From Viola odorata (lineage: Eukaryota > Streptophyta > Magnoliopsida > Malpighiales > Violaceae): a stretch of 64,000 bases of DNA. This document shows positions 24,101 through 35,886 of the stretch, one piece after another. The stretch covers positions 62,780,327 through 62,844,326 of the forward strand of contig OY829539.1 in the NCBI GenBank assembly GCA_963691705.1, written 5' to 3'. The notes beneath the pieces are model-generated. The model did no database searches, was not told the origin of the DNA, and saw only the letters and a program-made list of their open reading frames with translations. A program made the translations under genes and the position numbers. How positions within the stretch are numbered: position 1 is the stretch's first letter; each line of letters starts with the position of its first letter.

Positions 24101-26031
24101 ATAAGCTATATCATAAAACTGGAGCTAACACAGTCACATTAAGGAAATATGACAAGATTGTATCAAAGAAGCAAAAGAAGTTAATTCCTGCCACCACCAA
24201 CAACCTAATAGAATAGAAAGCATGAGAAAGAAATGATCAAGAGTTGACAGAAAACCAATAAAAGACCAAGACTTTTACCACCAACCATGCCATTATTGAA
24301 TACTTTCCTTTTACGACCCCCAAACTGTAAATAAATTTAGAAACAACAAGAACTATTGCCCACCTCAGTTTACGGATCACAGTTCCCAGGGTTAATAAAC
24401 TGCGATTGATGTGGGAACCTTCTTTCAATCTTACACCTGCTGCATTAGTCTGAGAAGCGCGCTCACTCCCAGCAAGATCAACAAAATTCTGAGGAACAAA
24501 GTCAACTTAGTCTATCCTTTTTTTCTTTCTAAGAAAAATCAATCTGCACTATTGAATTATTTGATCGTTTTACAAAACAATCGTTATTGCATACCACAGC
24601 AGCTGTGAGAGTACTAGAACTGCCACCGACAGCATATTCCCGAGCTGAACTTTCAATAGTCTGTGAGATTCCATTGTTTCATACCCAAAAAGAAATCTCT
24701 ATTAGAAGAAGAATCAATCACATATGTATCAAACTGGAGCATGAACTGTAAACACTCGGTGAATAGTATAATACATACTAGTCGTTGAATTTGATGAGAT
24801 CTGGAACTAGTTTCATTGAGAGATGTCTCTCCTACCTGCCTTTGAGCTACAAGTATCCACCACCACAATAAAAGTAAGACAAATGTAACAGTAACTTGTT
24901 CCTGAAAGCTAGACATAATGAGTAGCACCCTCACCTTCACATACAGAAAGTAGGCGCATTAGGTGGTTCCAGTCGACCAATGTCTCCTCTACGAGTTTCT
25001 CCACAACAATTCCTCTCTGCAGAATTGGAAAATGACATTTTTAAACAAACAAACTGCATTCAAGAAAGGAAAAAGAAAGAATAAAGGGGCACCAAGAAGT
25101 AAAAAATTCACCTCCGGATCATCTAGGACTCGAAGTGGATTATTATCTGAAGTAAGGAGGTCTCTGACAACTTCATTGTAAATCTCCATAGCAGAGAATT
25201 TGAAAACAAATTCCCTTTCTTTGTGCTAAAGAAAAAAACAAGACAGCAAAGCAAATTTCACTCAAGATCGGAAAAAAGAGAGACAAGCAGCGAAAGCACA
25301 TTCCACTCAATTACAACAATAATCTTCACACAATACAATAAAGGTAAACACATATATTATTTGTGGTCGAGAAACACATATATTATGGTTTTACCTTTTC
25401 TATGTATTCATATATATCTGCCAATGCATAAGCTATAATCCCACTCATTGTAAATGTTTTCCCACTACTGGTCTGCCCATAAGCGAAGATGGTTGCTACA
25501 AACACATTTGATATTCATAAAATTTTAAAAATCCAAATTACAGATACAGTAGAATAATGAGAAAGAATGAAGAACAAGATAACTTACAATTAATACCGCT
25601 AAGCGCCAAAAGAGCAATCTCCTTAGCGCCTTCCTCATATACCTCCCTTGTGTGACTCTCAGGACCAAATACCCTGTCTACATCCCCATTCACATCAAAA
25701 TTAGAAAACAAAGAAAAAAGAGAATAATTTCTAATTTATAGTCCCAAAAAGATGAGCAGAAAAGCTGAGAATTACCAAAAGTGTAGGCAGTGGGGGACAT
25801 GGAGCGGTCAGGCATGGTGGATTTGAAGAGAATTGTGTTGTTATTGATGCATTCCCAATCACAAATATCATTCCTGTCAATTTCTTTCTGGTTCAACGGC
25901 CGCAACCGTATTGAAACCAAGATCTTTTCATGCTCATCTTGAGTCATCGACGTTGTATCCCCATACATTGACACTGTGTCGTTTGATGACACAACGCTCA
26001 TCCTGTCCTCCTTTCCCCTCATCCTACTCAT
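21193..26031 (-). CDS. Kinesin, KIN-7 family
   Basis: A plus-end type kinesin with an N-terminal motor, similar by memory to Arabidopsis At4g24170 and the NACK-related group. Exons (descending) are 26031-25776, 25677-25588, 25495-25395, 25225-25112, 25016-24935, 24846-24779, 24660-24595, 24488-24364, 24082-23746, 23483-22317, 22062-21740 and 21514-21193. Phases agree and give about 1016 residues. Motor hallmarks are the P-loop [10 protein letters not shown], switch I NETSSRSH and switch II DLAGSE. The neck and first coiled coil follow ([31 protein letters not shown]). A long acidic low-complexity middle contains two near-repeats, [16 protein letters not shown] and [16 protein letters not shown]. 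The C-terminal DUF3490-type domain ([20 protein letters not shown] to [15 protein letters not shown]) is typical of this family. The start is the first in-frame ATG, at 26031. The function is probably in cytokinesis or microtubule organisation, by family. Confidence 0.93.
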
Positions 26032-27999
26032 ACCCAAAAGAGAGAATCTTTTGTTTTTTGTCTCAAGTGCTCTCTTCTGGTGAAAAATGGCGGTTTGTTA
26101 CAGTTTCATGAGATAAATCTGAAACTGCAACAAACCAATTGGTCGATGAAAAATTCTCTTGGAAAGGATTGGGAGATGAGGTGAGGAGCTGAGGGAAAGA
26201 AAGAGGAGAGAGAAGGGATAAAGTTGAAGGCTTTCTTTTTTCAGTTGGTAACGAACAAAGCCGTTATGCGCGCGCTTTCTCTTTCTTCCCTCTCTGCTCT
26301 TTCCTCTGTTTTTCTCCCGTCTCTCCTTCGACTTGAGTTAGTTATTTACGGACAGGAAAAAAAAATGTAACTGCCACGATTTCCCCGCGCTATAATTTGG
26401 CTATTTACTATTTTGTGTTATGCTCATGGCTTTGCGTAATTCATTCCTCTTCTCTCGTGTAATCTTTATATTTAATTATTTTAAGTCTTCGGAAAATATT
26501 ATTTGTTTAGAAAATTATTTTATATATCCTTCTTTTTTTCCAAGTGCTTTATGAATCAATTCTTAAACTTTCTAATTTTATAAGTTAAAAACATTCGATT
26601 GTTCTTGATTTCTGATTATCTTTTATTTTTCTAGTATGCAAATCTTTTTTCAAGTATTTTACATGTATAATAAATTAAAATATTATAATTAGAAAAAAGT
26701 ATAAATACTCTCAAGTCTCAATTAAATCATCTGGATAAATTGACTTATCCTACTTATTTACCTGACTTTTTGTTAGGTAAAAGAAGGCGCCTAGTTTCTC
26801 TTATTTAATGGGTACCAAAGATTTTAATTTGTAGTTTCTCTACAAAATTTAATTTCTAATGAAGATTCTAAGAAAATTTGACTAACTAAAATGCAACTGA
26901 AGCTGTAAGATGCGCTCATGCATATTCAAGACTACTCTGATCAAACATTTCGTTTGGTCATCAAATTAAGAATCCATAATGGAGACAACCATGTTGAGGG
27001 AGCTACCCTTTTGGGCACGACGGGTGCTCAAAAGAGATTAGTCTCCTGCCACAAAGGGGGAATGAGGACTCCGAGGGAGCGAAAAAATAAAAGAAAAAAG
27101 AACCGGTATATTCACCTTCACAATCAATGCTCCTAGGCCATTGCATGATAGATCAGCAACCACGTCCATGATCTAGCATAATAAGGATGAGTAAGAGGCA
27201 AAGCTTCAGTAGATACCCTAAGTTAAATTTCATGCAGAGTAGTTTCAATCTGCAGTCCCTATCAGCTAATTTTCTGAAAGGCAAAAAAAACCATACTACA
27301 TTCTGCTGGCAACCCCGTCACCCGGTAAGGCAATAACTTACTTCGACAGAAGCAGAGCCGCGCCATCAAGACTTGAATCTACAGAGTCAGATCCTGCAAC
27401 TTCAGCTGGACAGCATTGTATCAACTTACACGGAGGTAGCACAAAACCTGCAGTTAAATACCTTCTGGTAGCTTTTAGGCTAGATCTTCGAAAAGTACTA
27501 AACAAAAGTATGCCAAGGAGCAAGCGCATCAGATAGTTGAAACCAAAAAAACAATGTCAGGAGGCACACCAGAAGTCCCCAAAATAAACTGTTTGCGATC
27601 TGGTAAATCAGGCATGGAAGCCTCTTCTCACTTGTTACAAGTTCTGGAGAAACAAAAAGGACTGTCAGTATGATAGACAAAAAAAGGTTTCAATACACAC
27701 AATTGCCTCACAAAGTAGAAGTGAGAAGGGAATTATCCAAGAAGGAGCCTTCCATCTCCTTCAACAAAGCCAGAATAAAAGAGGACATTTCCCCCTGACC
27801 TTTAACCGTAACAAAATCTCAGTTTAGAAAATGAGGAGAAACTTTTGGTTCGCATTACAATGCTGTATAATCCTTTGGAAAGACCATATATATATATCCT
27901 ATCTTATGTTGCACCATAGTGACAACCGGAATCTGCAATTCCACAACGGCCAGACAAACTTCTCGAACTGTAGCCTACCTAGGTCAACAAAAACTGAAA
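26032..27999. other. Intergenic region between kinesin and PPR genes
   Basis: The first 350 bp are the kinesin promoter and leader. The rest (about 26400-28000) shows no recognised gene. A hydrophobic open frame on the minus strand at 27498-27680 lacks an ATG start and any family signature; it could be 3' UTR of the PPR transcript. Confidence 0.35.
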
Positions 28000-30399
28000 C
28001 TACCAGTAATCACCACAAGAACATTTACCATCCCTGAAATGATGAAATCTCTTTCCATCTCTCACAACAATTTCTCTCCTTACAACTGCTGACATGTACT
28101 TGATTGCATTATGGCAATCACCACAGATCCTAAGGTTCTTGAACACCCTGACTGTGGCACCAGGTGCGAGCTTCAAAAGCCCAAAAGCAACTGCAAGCTT
28201 TTCACTGTGAGTAGACAGAGCATGTTCTTTTTGGTCAGCCTCCATATCACGTAACACAAAACTCGTATCAGGGACATAGCCTAATTTTCTCATTTCCAGG
28301 TTTAGTTGTGCAAGATAACTGTAAACTGTCTGCACCTCAGGGTGCACAGCATCATCAACCAAGAATGTGTGGACCTGGTTATCAACCTCCAGCCAACTAC
28401 ACCCAGGTTCCTTCTTCACCCCCCGATCCCTCATTAACTTGCGCACTTTGGCCATGTCAGCCCACTGGCCTGCAACTGCATACATATTTGACAATAATAT
28501 ATAGGTTCCATCGTGTTCAGGAATCAGCTCCAAGAGTCGGTATGCAGCTTTAGTCCCCAAATCCATGTTTCCATGAATCTTGCAGCCAGCGAGAATAGCC
28601 TCCCAAATAGGTGCACCAGGTTCAAAAGGCATTGATTCCATCGCACCTTCTGCTTCTGAAAATCTCCCAGCTCGACATAACAAATCAATAAGACGGGCAT
28701 AATGATCTTCACCTGGAGTTATTCCGTAAGTGACATACATTGAATCAAAATAGCGCCGCCCCTCTTTAACTAAACCAGCATGACTGCAAGCAGAGAGAAC
28801 TGTGAGGAAGGATATTCGATCAGGTGATATCCCTTCCTTCAACATCTCTTCGAAAAGTTTAATTGCTTGAATACCTTGTCCATGCTGTCCCAAAGCTGCA
28901 ACCATGGCATTCCAAGATACAGCATCCACAAAAGGCATACCATTGAATGCACATTGTGCAGCCTCAAGAAAACCACACCTTGCGTACATTGTAATCAGTG
29001 CATTTCCAGCTGAGAGGCTCAACTCAAACCCATACCTGATAAGTTGAGCATGTAGCTGGCGACCATGCTCCAGTGATCCAAGTACCGAACAAGACTTGAT
29101 TGCCCCTGCAAATGCATAATCACATGGTTCAAAACCCTGTAACCTCATCTGGGAGAACAATTTTAAACCTTCCTCCCCAAAACCATTCTCTGATAGTCCT
29201 GATATCATTACAACCCATGTCAAAATGTTCTTTTGCGGCATCTCCTTGAAAATGTATTTAGCTTCATCTATGTACCCAACATTCATGTACCCTGATAACA
29301 TTGCATTCCATGATACAAGGTCCTTTGCTGTCATCTTATTAAAAATTGCCCGAGCCTCATCAACTTTTCTACATCTACAATACAATGTAATCAATGCATT
29401 ATTCACAGGCAATGAAAAGTCCGTTCTAGTGTTCACCTCAGTTCTTAGAATGTATGCATGCACCTGCTTCCCAAGCTCAAGAAGTCCACCATTTGCGCAA
29501 GCACTAATAATGCTGGTATAAGTAAACTCATCCAACTTAAATCCAGATAAATACATCTTCCTGAACAACTCAAAGGCTTCTTGAAACAGCCCGTGATGAA
29601 CATACCCTGAAATCATTGCATTCCATGCTACATTCGATCTTTCATTCATGCAATCAAGCAACTCTCTAGCAGCATCAAGATCATTATTCTTGACATAACC
29701 AGTGATGATAATTGTCCACGTTAACTCATCTCTGTCGCTCATCTCATCAAACAACCTCCTAGCGGCACCCATAGGAGATGAAGATAGTGCAGAAGACGAA
29801 GATGCAGACTTAACATAAGCAGACATTAAGGAATTCAAAACTGTACTACTACTAAACCCAGTTCCCGACTTCACCACCGCAGAATGCAACTGCTGGCACT
29901 GCTTTTCTTCTTCTGCCACAAGCGCTAATCCAGCAAGAACACTTGTAAAAGTATAATCATCGGCCCAAAAACCTTGCCTTTTCATATCAATAAACAGTTC
30001 CACAGCACCAAGACCATTATCATTGTGGGAGTGGGCAGTGATCATGGCATTATAAAAAACTGTATCGCGCATAACCAGAGGAGTTTCACTAAATAACTTG
30101 TGAGCAAGCTTTATATCTCCTGCAGCAGAGTAGGCTGAAATCAGAGTCGTTCTTGCAACGACATCTGGTTGAGGAATTTGGTCGAACAGGTGGCGACCGT
30201 AGTCTAACTTTGATGACTTGCAGTAGATATCTATGAGACGGTTGAGGAGATGGGCACGTGGATTGAACCCAGATGCTATCATGTGGGCATGGACGGTGCG
30301 GACAAGGGAGTGACGGCCGGGGCTGTGACGGGAGCATAGTTGAAGATGAGATGCGTACAGGTGTGCTGTTGAGCGAATAGGGTGGTCGGTGCTTCTCAT
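28000..30399 (-). CDS. DYW-class pentatricopeptide repeat protein
   Basis: An intronless gene of 799 residues. Such proteins bind organellar transcripts sequence-specifically and direct C-to-U editing. The body is a PLS-type array with the usual elements DVVARTTLISAYSAAGDI, NVAWNAMISGYV and DAVSWNAMVAALGQHGQG, followed by the E/E+ region (GAPIWEAILAGCKIHGNMDL). The C-terminal DYW deaminase domain has the zinc and catalytic signature HSEKLAVAFG and CGDCHNAIK, and ends CSCGDYW. Layout and C-terminus resemble the mitochondrial editing factor OTP90 (At1g25360) by memory, which is an inference. The N-terminus is short and lacks a clear charged targeting peptide. The gene is head-to-head with the EF-hand/TPR gene, starts 577 bp apart. 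Confidence 0.94.
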   Translation of the reverse strand: MRSTDHPIRSTAHLYASHLQLCSRHSPGRHSLVRTVHAHMIASGFNPRAHLLNRLIDIYCKSSKLDYGRHLFDQIPQPDVVARTTLISAYSAAGDIKLAHKLFSETPLVMRDTVFYNAMITAHSHNDNGLGAVELFIDMKRQGFWADDYTFTSVLAGLALVAEEEKQCQQLHSAVVKSGTGFSSSTVLNSLMSAYVKSASSSSALSSSPMGAARRLFDEMSDRDELTWTIIITGYVKNNDLDAARELLDCMNERSNVAWNAMISGYVHHGLFQEAFELFRKMYLSGFKLDEFTYTSIISACANGGLLELGKQVHAYILRTEVNTRTDFSLPVNNALITLYCRCRKVDEARAIFNKMTAKDLVSWNAMLSGYMNVGYIDEAKYIFKEMPQKNILTWVVMISGLSENGFGEEGLKLFSQMRLQGFEPCDYAFAGAIKSCSVLGSLEHGRQLHAQLIRYGFELSLSAGNALITMYARCGFLEAAQCAFNGMPFVDAVSWNAMVAALGQHGQGIQAIKLFEEMLKEGISPDRISFLTVLSACSHAGLVKEGRRYFDSMYVTYGITPGEDHYARLIDLLCRAGRFSEAEGAMESMPFEPGAPIWEAILAGCKIHGNMDLGTKAAYRLLELIPEHDGTYILLSNMYAVAGQWADMAKVRKLMRDRGVKKEPGCSWLEVDNQVHTFLVDDAVHPEVQTVYSYLAQLNLEMRKLGYVPDTSFVLRDMEADQKEHALSTHSEKLAVAFGLLKLAPGATVRVFKNLRICGDCHNAIKYMSAVVRREIVVRDGKRFHHFRDGKCSCGDYW

Positions 30400-30975
30400 G
30401 TTTGTTATTAGAAACGTCGAAATTCATGGTCTTTGGTTTAAGTGAGGAAGACCGAGAGAAAGCGATGTTGGAGAAGTGCGGCCATGAAATTGGACGGAGA
30501 AGAGTTTCGTGGTTTTGGAGGGAAAAGGTTTAGGGCTCAGATGATTGAGATTGATTTAACTAATTTTCGTTCTATGGGTTATGGGTTGTCAAGAACGTAA
30601 CATACCACCTAAAGGACTAAAATAAAAATAAACAAAATTTTATTAATCAAACGGGATCCAGTTGGCAAAAATCCATCTAATCCTTTCCGTTATCTTCCCC
30701 AACTCCTAAAAATTCCTTTTCTTTTTTCAGGGCCCCATCACACCTCCGTGTGGCCCCATCTCCACTCACCTCATCATCACCACCACCATCTTCCCCTCTT
30801 CACTCATCATTAGCCGCACAATTCCACCGCATTTCACCTCTCCGATAGCACTGCCACCACGAGATCCTACCCTAATTTGTTATACCCTCTCAATTCTTCT
30901 CAAGCCGCTGTTACTTTCTTTTGTTTTCTTCTTTTTTCTTTTCTGTTAGCCACGAAACCCTAACCTTGAACGAGA
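30400..30975. promoter_or_regulatory. Shared divergent promoter region
   Basis: A stretch of 576 bp separates the divergent start codons of the PPR and EF-hand/TPR genes. The right half is CT-rich (from about 30740), as plant 5' leaders often are. No TATA element stands out. Both leaders must lie here, so the promoter is probably bidirectional. Confidence 0.45.
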
Positions 30976-33390
30976 ATGACGACGAGAGGGACCAGATCGG
31001 AGAAAGTGAAGAGGATTTTCCAGCTATTCGATGGTAACCGAGACGGCGGTCTTAACAGAGAAGAAATGGCAGCTCTTGTTGTAGCTGTTAATCCTAGGGT
31101 TAAATTCAGCGACGAGCAAATTAGCGCCATTCTAGATGAAGTCTTCCGCACTTATGGGGAGTTCATTGATGGGGAGAAGGGGTTAACTTATGACGGCTTG
31201 CTTCGTACTTACGACGACGGAGCAGGTGATGTCGACCGTGATTTTGATGCGCTTGAGCTCGACCCTAATTTGGAGTGTAATGTTGTTGATGATAATAACA
31301 ATAAACATGGCTCGGTTGCTGTCGGTGAGGCTGCGTCCTCCTCGTCCGTTGTGGACGAGCGCTCCGTGGAGTCGCAGAAGAAGCAGAGGACGGCTGCTTG
31401 GGCGGTGTCGCCGAATCACGGGATTGTATTTGATGACACGTGGAAGATTGTGGATGATTTGGAAATTTTGGTGAAGAGATTGAGAACTAAGCATGCGAAA
31501 GATGGGAAGTTAAAGAATGACAATTTTGATGCATTTTCTGATGCGGGATGGTCAAGGGAATTGGGCGCGTCAGCCGAAATCTCTGATAAAAGGATACTCT
31601 GGGAAGAGTCAGGGCATGATTATGCAGCTTTTGTAAAGGAATTAGGGGTTTTGAGGAGCCGGGCCGATGGGGCGAGGTCACGAGAGGAAGCATTTGACGG
31701 GCATATGGCAATAGGGAGGGTTTTGTATGATCACCAATTGTTTAAGGAGGCTCTAGTGAGTTTTAAAAGAGCCTGTGAGTTGCAACCCGTTGATGTTAGG
31801 CCCCACTTTAGAGCTGGAAATTGTCTGTATGTTCTTGGGAGGTATAAAGAAGCAAAAGAGGAGTTCTTATTGGCACTGGAGGCAGCCGAGGCTGGTGGAA
31901 ATCAATGGGCTTATTTGCTTCCTCAGATTTATGTAAACCTTGGGATTGCATTGGAAGGTGAAGGTATGGTTTTAAGTGCTTGTGAGTATTATAGGGAAGC
32001 TGCTATACTTTGTCCTACTCATTTTAGAGCTCTGAAGCTTTTGGGTAGTGCACTTTTTGGGGTTGGGGAATATAGGGCAGCAGTTAAAGCATTGGAAGAG
32101 GCTATTTTTATGAAACCAGATTATGCTGATGCGCATTGTGATTTGGCCTCTGCGTTGCATGCTATGGGTGAGGATGAGAAGGCAATAGAGGTGTTTCAAA
32201 AGGCTATTGATTTGAAACCTGGCCATGTTGATTCTTTGTACAATCTGGGTGGGCTTTATATGGATTTGGGCAGGTTCCAGAGAGCTTGTGAGATGTACAC
32301 CAGAGTGCTAGCTGTGTGGCCAAATCATTGGCGGGCACAGCTTAATAAGGCTGTGTCCTTGTTGGGGGCTGGAGAAACTGATGAAGCGAAGAAAGCTTTG
32401 AAGGAAGCATTGAAAATGACAAACAGGGTGGAATTGCACGATGCCATATCACATTTGAAGCAACTGCAGAAGAAGAAAATGAAGCCTAATGGAGGTGCTA
32501 ATGGTGAGGGAGCTTTTGTGGTGGTGGAACCTTCAAAGTTTAAGACAACAGGTGAGAAAACTACATTGAGGCAAGAGTTGGCGAGTGCTCTTCAAATCAG
32601 AGCTTTTCAGAGGGTTACCAGGTTGAGTCGGTGTGATGTAGAGGTTTTGAGGAAGGAAATGAATGAAAATGATGTGCCGGTGTCTTATTCTGGCGGCGGT
32701 TTCCCTGAGAAATCCATACGCAAACCTAACTTGGAGGAAATCCTGCGGAGGTTACTTAATTTCCTAAAGCCTGAAACCTTCCAAGGGGCTGTCAAGGCAA
32801 TAAACGAGAGGATACTCTCTATCTTGGACGAGACAGGCTCTGGCAGGGTGGATCTGGGCATGTTTTTTGCCCTAATTGCCCCTATTTGTTGTGGCACTCC
32901 TGAGAGGCGAAAACGAATTGCATTTGAGGCACTTTTGTGGCGGCCAGTAAATGAAGGTGGCTCTCAGATTAAAAAAGTTGACGCTGTTGGTTACATCAAG
33001 CTGCTGAGGGCAATTTATCTTCCTTCTCATGGAGTCAGTGAGATCCTAGAGGTTCATGGAGAGACCGATTCGTCAATGGTGTCTTTCAATGAATTTATTG
33101 TATTGTTTGATGATGTGGATTGGGGTTTTGGTATTATGTCAACCCTAGTGAAGCTGGAAAGTGGGGATAGGAACCGCCATGGGAATAATGTTTGCTCAGT
33201 TTGCCGCTATCCAATTATTGGTTCGCGCTTCAAGGAGATGAAATCTCATTTCAGCCTGTGTAGTCAATGTTACAGTGAGGGAAAGGTGCCTCCTGCTTTT
33301 AAGCAGGATGAATACAAATTCAAAGAGTATGAAAGTGAGAGTCAAACGATGAAAGACAAGTGCATGTGTTTTCCTTTGCAGTCTCAATGA
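30976..33390 (+). CDS. EF-hand and tetratricopeptide-repeat protein
   Basis: A single-exon gene of 804 residues in the family annotated in Arabidopsis as calcium-binding tetratricopeptide proteins (At1g05150/At2g32450, by memory). Near the N-terminus is an EF-hand whose loop DGNRDGGLNREE has acidic or amide residues at positions 1, 3, 5 and 12. Six or so TPRs follow (for example YADAHCDLASALHAMGEDEK, HVDSLYNLGGLYMDLGRF). A second calcium-binding-like region is around residues 600-700. The C-terminus carries a ZZ-like zinc site (CSVCRYPIIG and CSQCY). The family resembles SPINDLY/O-GlcNAc transferase TPRs but has no transferase domain. The cellular role is not established. The start ATG fits the family N-terminus MTTRGTRSEKVKRIF. 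Confidence 0.92.
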   Translation: MTTRGTRSEKVKRIFQLFDGNRDGGLNREEMAALVVAVNPRVKFSDEQISAILDEVFRTYGEFIDGEKGLTYDGLLRTYDDGAGDVDRDFDALELDPNLECNVVDDNNNKHGSVAVGEAASSSSVVDERSVESQKKQRTAAWAVSPNHGIVFDDTWKIVDDLEILVKRLRTKHAKDGKLKNDNFDAFSDAGWSRELGASAEISDKRILWEESGHDYAAFVKELGVLRSRADGARSREEAFDGHMAIGRVLYDHQLFKEALVSFKRACELQPVDVRPHFRAGNCLYVLGRYKEAKEEFLLALEAAEAGGNQWAYLLPQIYVNLGIALEGEGMVLSACEYYREAAILCPTHFRALKLLGSALFGVGEYRAAVKALEEAIFMKPDYADAHCDLASALHAMGEDEKAIEVFQKAIDLKPGHVDSLYNLGGLYMDLGRFQRACEMYTRVLAVWPNHWRAQLNKAVSLLGAGETDEAKKALKEALKMTNRVELHDAISHLKQLQKKKMKPNGGANGEGAFVVVEPSKFKTTGEKTTLRQELASALQIRAFQRVTRLSRCDVEVLRKEMNENDVPVSYSGGGFPEKSIRKPNLEEILRRLLNFLKPETFQGAVKAINERILSILDETGSGRVDLGMFFALIAPICCGTPERRKRIAFEALLWRPVNEGGSQIKKVDAVGYIKLLRAIYLPSHGVSEILEVHGETDSSMVSFNEFIVLFDDVDWGFGIMSTLVKLESGDRNRHGNNVCSVCRYPIIGSRFKEMKSHFSLCSQCYSEGKVPPAFKQDEYKFKEYESESQTMKDKCMCFPLQSQ

Positions 33391-33944
33391 ATGGTGCTTT
33401 CTTATGCTTGTCCAAGTTTCTCTGTGGATAGATCGTCGTGTTATTCTAGCTGCTCAGTGTGAATTATTTTTCTGGTAAATTTGTTTTGTGGGCATCATAA
33501 CCTTGTACGTATAATAAATCGTATTAAGCAGTATCTGTATCTGATCCACGTTTCTCAGTAGTTTTAGAAATTTTTCTTGCTTTTCTGGTATGCTTAGAAT
33601 AGATTTCAAGATGTTGTATATTACTCTTCCTATTTCGTCAGACATCATCTGAATTTCTTTGAAATCTGAGCTTTCTATGCTTGTTTGTGTTGGCCTGAAA
33701 TGTAAGTGACCATTTCCGTGGATATTTTGGTTCCACGCTCAAGAGTTGTTTTTTCACAATGTTTCACTTTCCTTAATGATAGCCTCCTTGCCTACTAAAG
33801 TCCTATGCTAAAAAGGAATTAGTTCGGTTAGGGTTGGCATGGTTTGTCCAGGCAAGAACTCTAATATATAATATCAGAGATTGATGGAGAATAGAGAGCT
33901 GGACAAGGGGAAAAAATTAAATTTATAGATACTCCCTATGCATG
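33391..33944. other. Intergenic region
   Basis: Contains the 3' UTR of the TPR gene and then unremarkable AT-rich sequence up to the ARC6-derived block. No gene is seen. Confidence 0.4.
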
Positions 33945-35325
33945 GTTGACTGGTTGTTTGGTTGCTGATAGGATGTTGTGGAATGTGAAAGGAAACTTTG
34001 TAACCAGTGTAGCATAGGTTCCCGCTTTGAGTTTTGCAGGAAGTCAAGGAAACAGAGGTGGTGCTTGGACTCGAAGACAGTTTGCTGAGGGGAGATATTG
34101 CTGAAGCTGTTCATGCAAGTTGTGGTTCTGGCAATGGCATTACCTATGTGGAGGTGTCTAGGGTTGCTGTGGTATTGAATCCACTGGAGTTTACTCAAGG
34201 TTCTGATTTGTGAGGTGCTTTGAGACGCATTGAAGCTGTTGAAGGGTATTGGTCAACTAGCTTCATTCAGAAGATCTGGTATGTTGTGGAAAGCAAGAAT
34301 GGTAGAACAGACTACAGCTTGCATTGGTTTTAAATTGCATGAATCATTGTCAATGTTAACTGTCCCAAAATGAGAAATATTCAGGATTTTTTTCTCGTGA
34401 ACTATGAAACCATTGGAAATGAAATGAAGATCTTTCATATATGACATGAGCCATATAAAATATAAAAAATTTGTAAGGCTAACAAATTGCTCCATCTCCA
34501 TTTTAGGTGCATCAGCCACAAGTTGCTGCAATTTTATGTAACACTTCTTATTTGACTGATAGTTAAATTATGCATGTAGGAAGAAGAGCAAGTAGTCTGG
34601 CACCTCTTTTTACTTGCACAGATTGAGGAGACGCTATAGTATATGAACCCTTGATTTGAAATAGAACTTTAATATAAATACCAGATAAGAAGAGAGGAGG
34701 TTCATGGAGCATACAACATCTTATAGGCTGTTGGAGGAGGGGAGACAGCACTGGTTGCCATAGCACATGAGCAGTTGCATGGATCAGACCTTTGTATGTA
34801 TGACAGAAGCTGCGTAAGTAAAGATTAGTTTACTTTATGCGTTTCACATCTGCTTCATTATACTTGCCGCACATTTTTGTATATATATATTTTTTTTTTC
34901 ATTTTTCTGGCTTGCAAGGTTGATCTGTTGTTAAACACACCAAAAAATATTCTGACGGAAAGCTTTTGAAGTGTACAAAGTGGCACTTGCTGAAAAGCCT
35001 CATCTCATCACAGATAGTACTGATGTATTTGACATCTTCAACAAACCAAGGTAACACCTCAAGGAGATCGTTTTTTTTTTTTTTTGTGTCTTAAATCTAT
35101 GGAAAACTGTAGGACAGACTTTCCTCTGTATCCCCATGTTTCCTCGTTTGGGAGCTTCTTGAGTTATTGTAGAAATCTGGGCTTAGGTAGTGATTACTCA
35201 CTGTACAGAAATCCACAATTTATGAACTTGTTTGCAAAATTCGACAGACATGCTGCTAATGATTGCCCTGCGCTTTGTACATTGTTGGACACCTGGTTGA
35301 TCGAAAGTGGTGTATTCTAGGTATT
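33945..35325 (+). pseudogene. Partial ARC6 pseudogene, introns retained
   Basis: The region aligns by eye, in order, with ARC6 intron 2 to exon 5. The block 33945-34040 matches the end of intron 2. The block 34040-34260 matches exon 3 (AAACAGAGGTGGTGCTTGGA against GAGACAGAGGTGGTACTCGG). The block 34579-34800 matches exon 4 (GAGCAAGTAGTCTGGCACCT). The block 34918-35055 matches the start of exon 5, and 35150-35325 matches the part encoding LGLGSDYSLYRNPQFMN and CTLLDTWLIE. Stops and frameshifts are numerous and the exon 5 segment has lost internal sequence. J-domain, membrane and C-terminal exons are absent. Because introns are kept, it came from DNA-level duplication and not from retrotransposition. 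Confidence 0.85.
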
Positions 35326-35886
35326 AAGACACCAAAGATTAACACCAAAAAGAACTTGTCTATCGCATAAATTGGTCGCGAGGTCTATTGTTCAACAATG
35401 TACAAAGCGCAGGACAATCAGATGTACAAGGTTATCCATATCCAATGTCTATCACTCGTCATTTAGTATGTTGTGTGATTTTTTACTTTGCTTGTGACCA
35501 ACATGGTAAGAATTCATGTTGAACTTATCAAATTGTCAGTCCTTGATGGATAGTCTGTTTAAGTGGTCCGGTGTTCTCAGTCCTTAACCAATAAGCTTGA
35601 TGGTTCAACATATCCTTGTTGTGTATGTGCTTGTTGGAAGTATTTTATCCCTGAATTATGAGAAAACGTCACCACCTACCTAGTAGCTAGGCTTGTTCTT
35701 TTGTTTTTGTTGTCATTTTTTCTAAAGATTTTTGCTTTGCTAAGTGACACCTAACTGACCAAAGTCTCATATCTGTCACTTGCTACAGGCTGTGCCTTCA
35801 ATAAGAATGGCCACATTCATTTATGGTTTTGGCGTACGTAGAGCTAGTAGTCGTATAAACGGGGAAACTAGCTGGTAGTCGGTAAC
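35326..35886. other. Upstream region of the cyclotide gene
   Basis: No gene recognised. If the cyclotide gene has a first exon it should lie here. One candidate is the ATG at 35803 (MATFIYGFG followed by GTACGT), but the intron needed would be only about 38 nt, too short for a plant. TAG at 35869-35871 closes the frame of the precursor upstream. Confidence 0.35.

Noticed and set aside
27338..27680. Hydrophobic minus-strand frames between kinesin and PPR genes
   Set aside because: No proper start codons and no recognisable family; may be 3' UTR of the PPR transcript.
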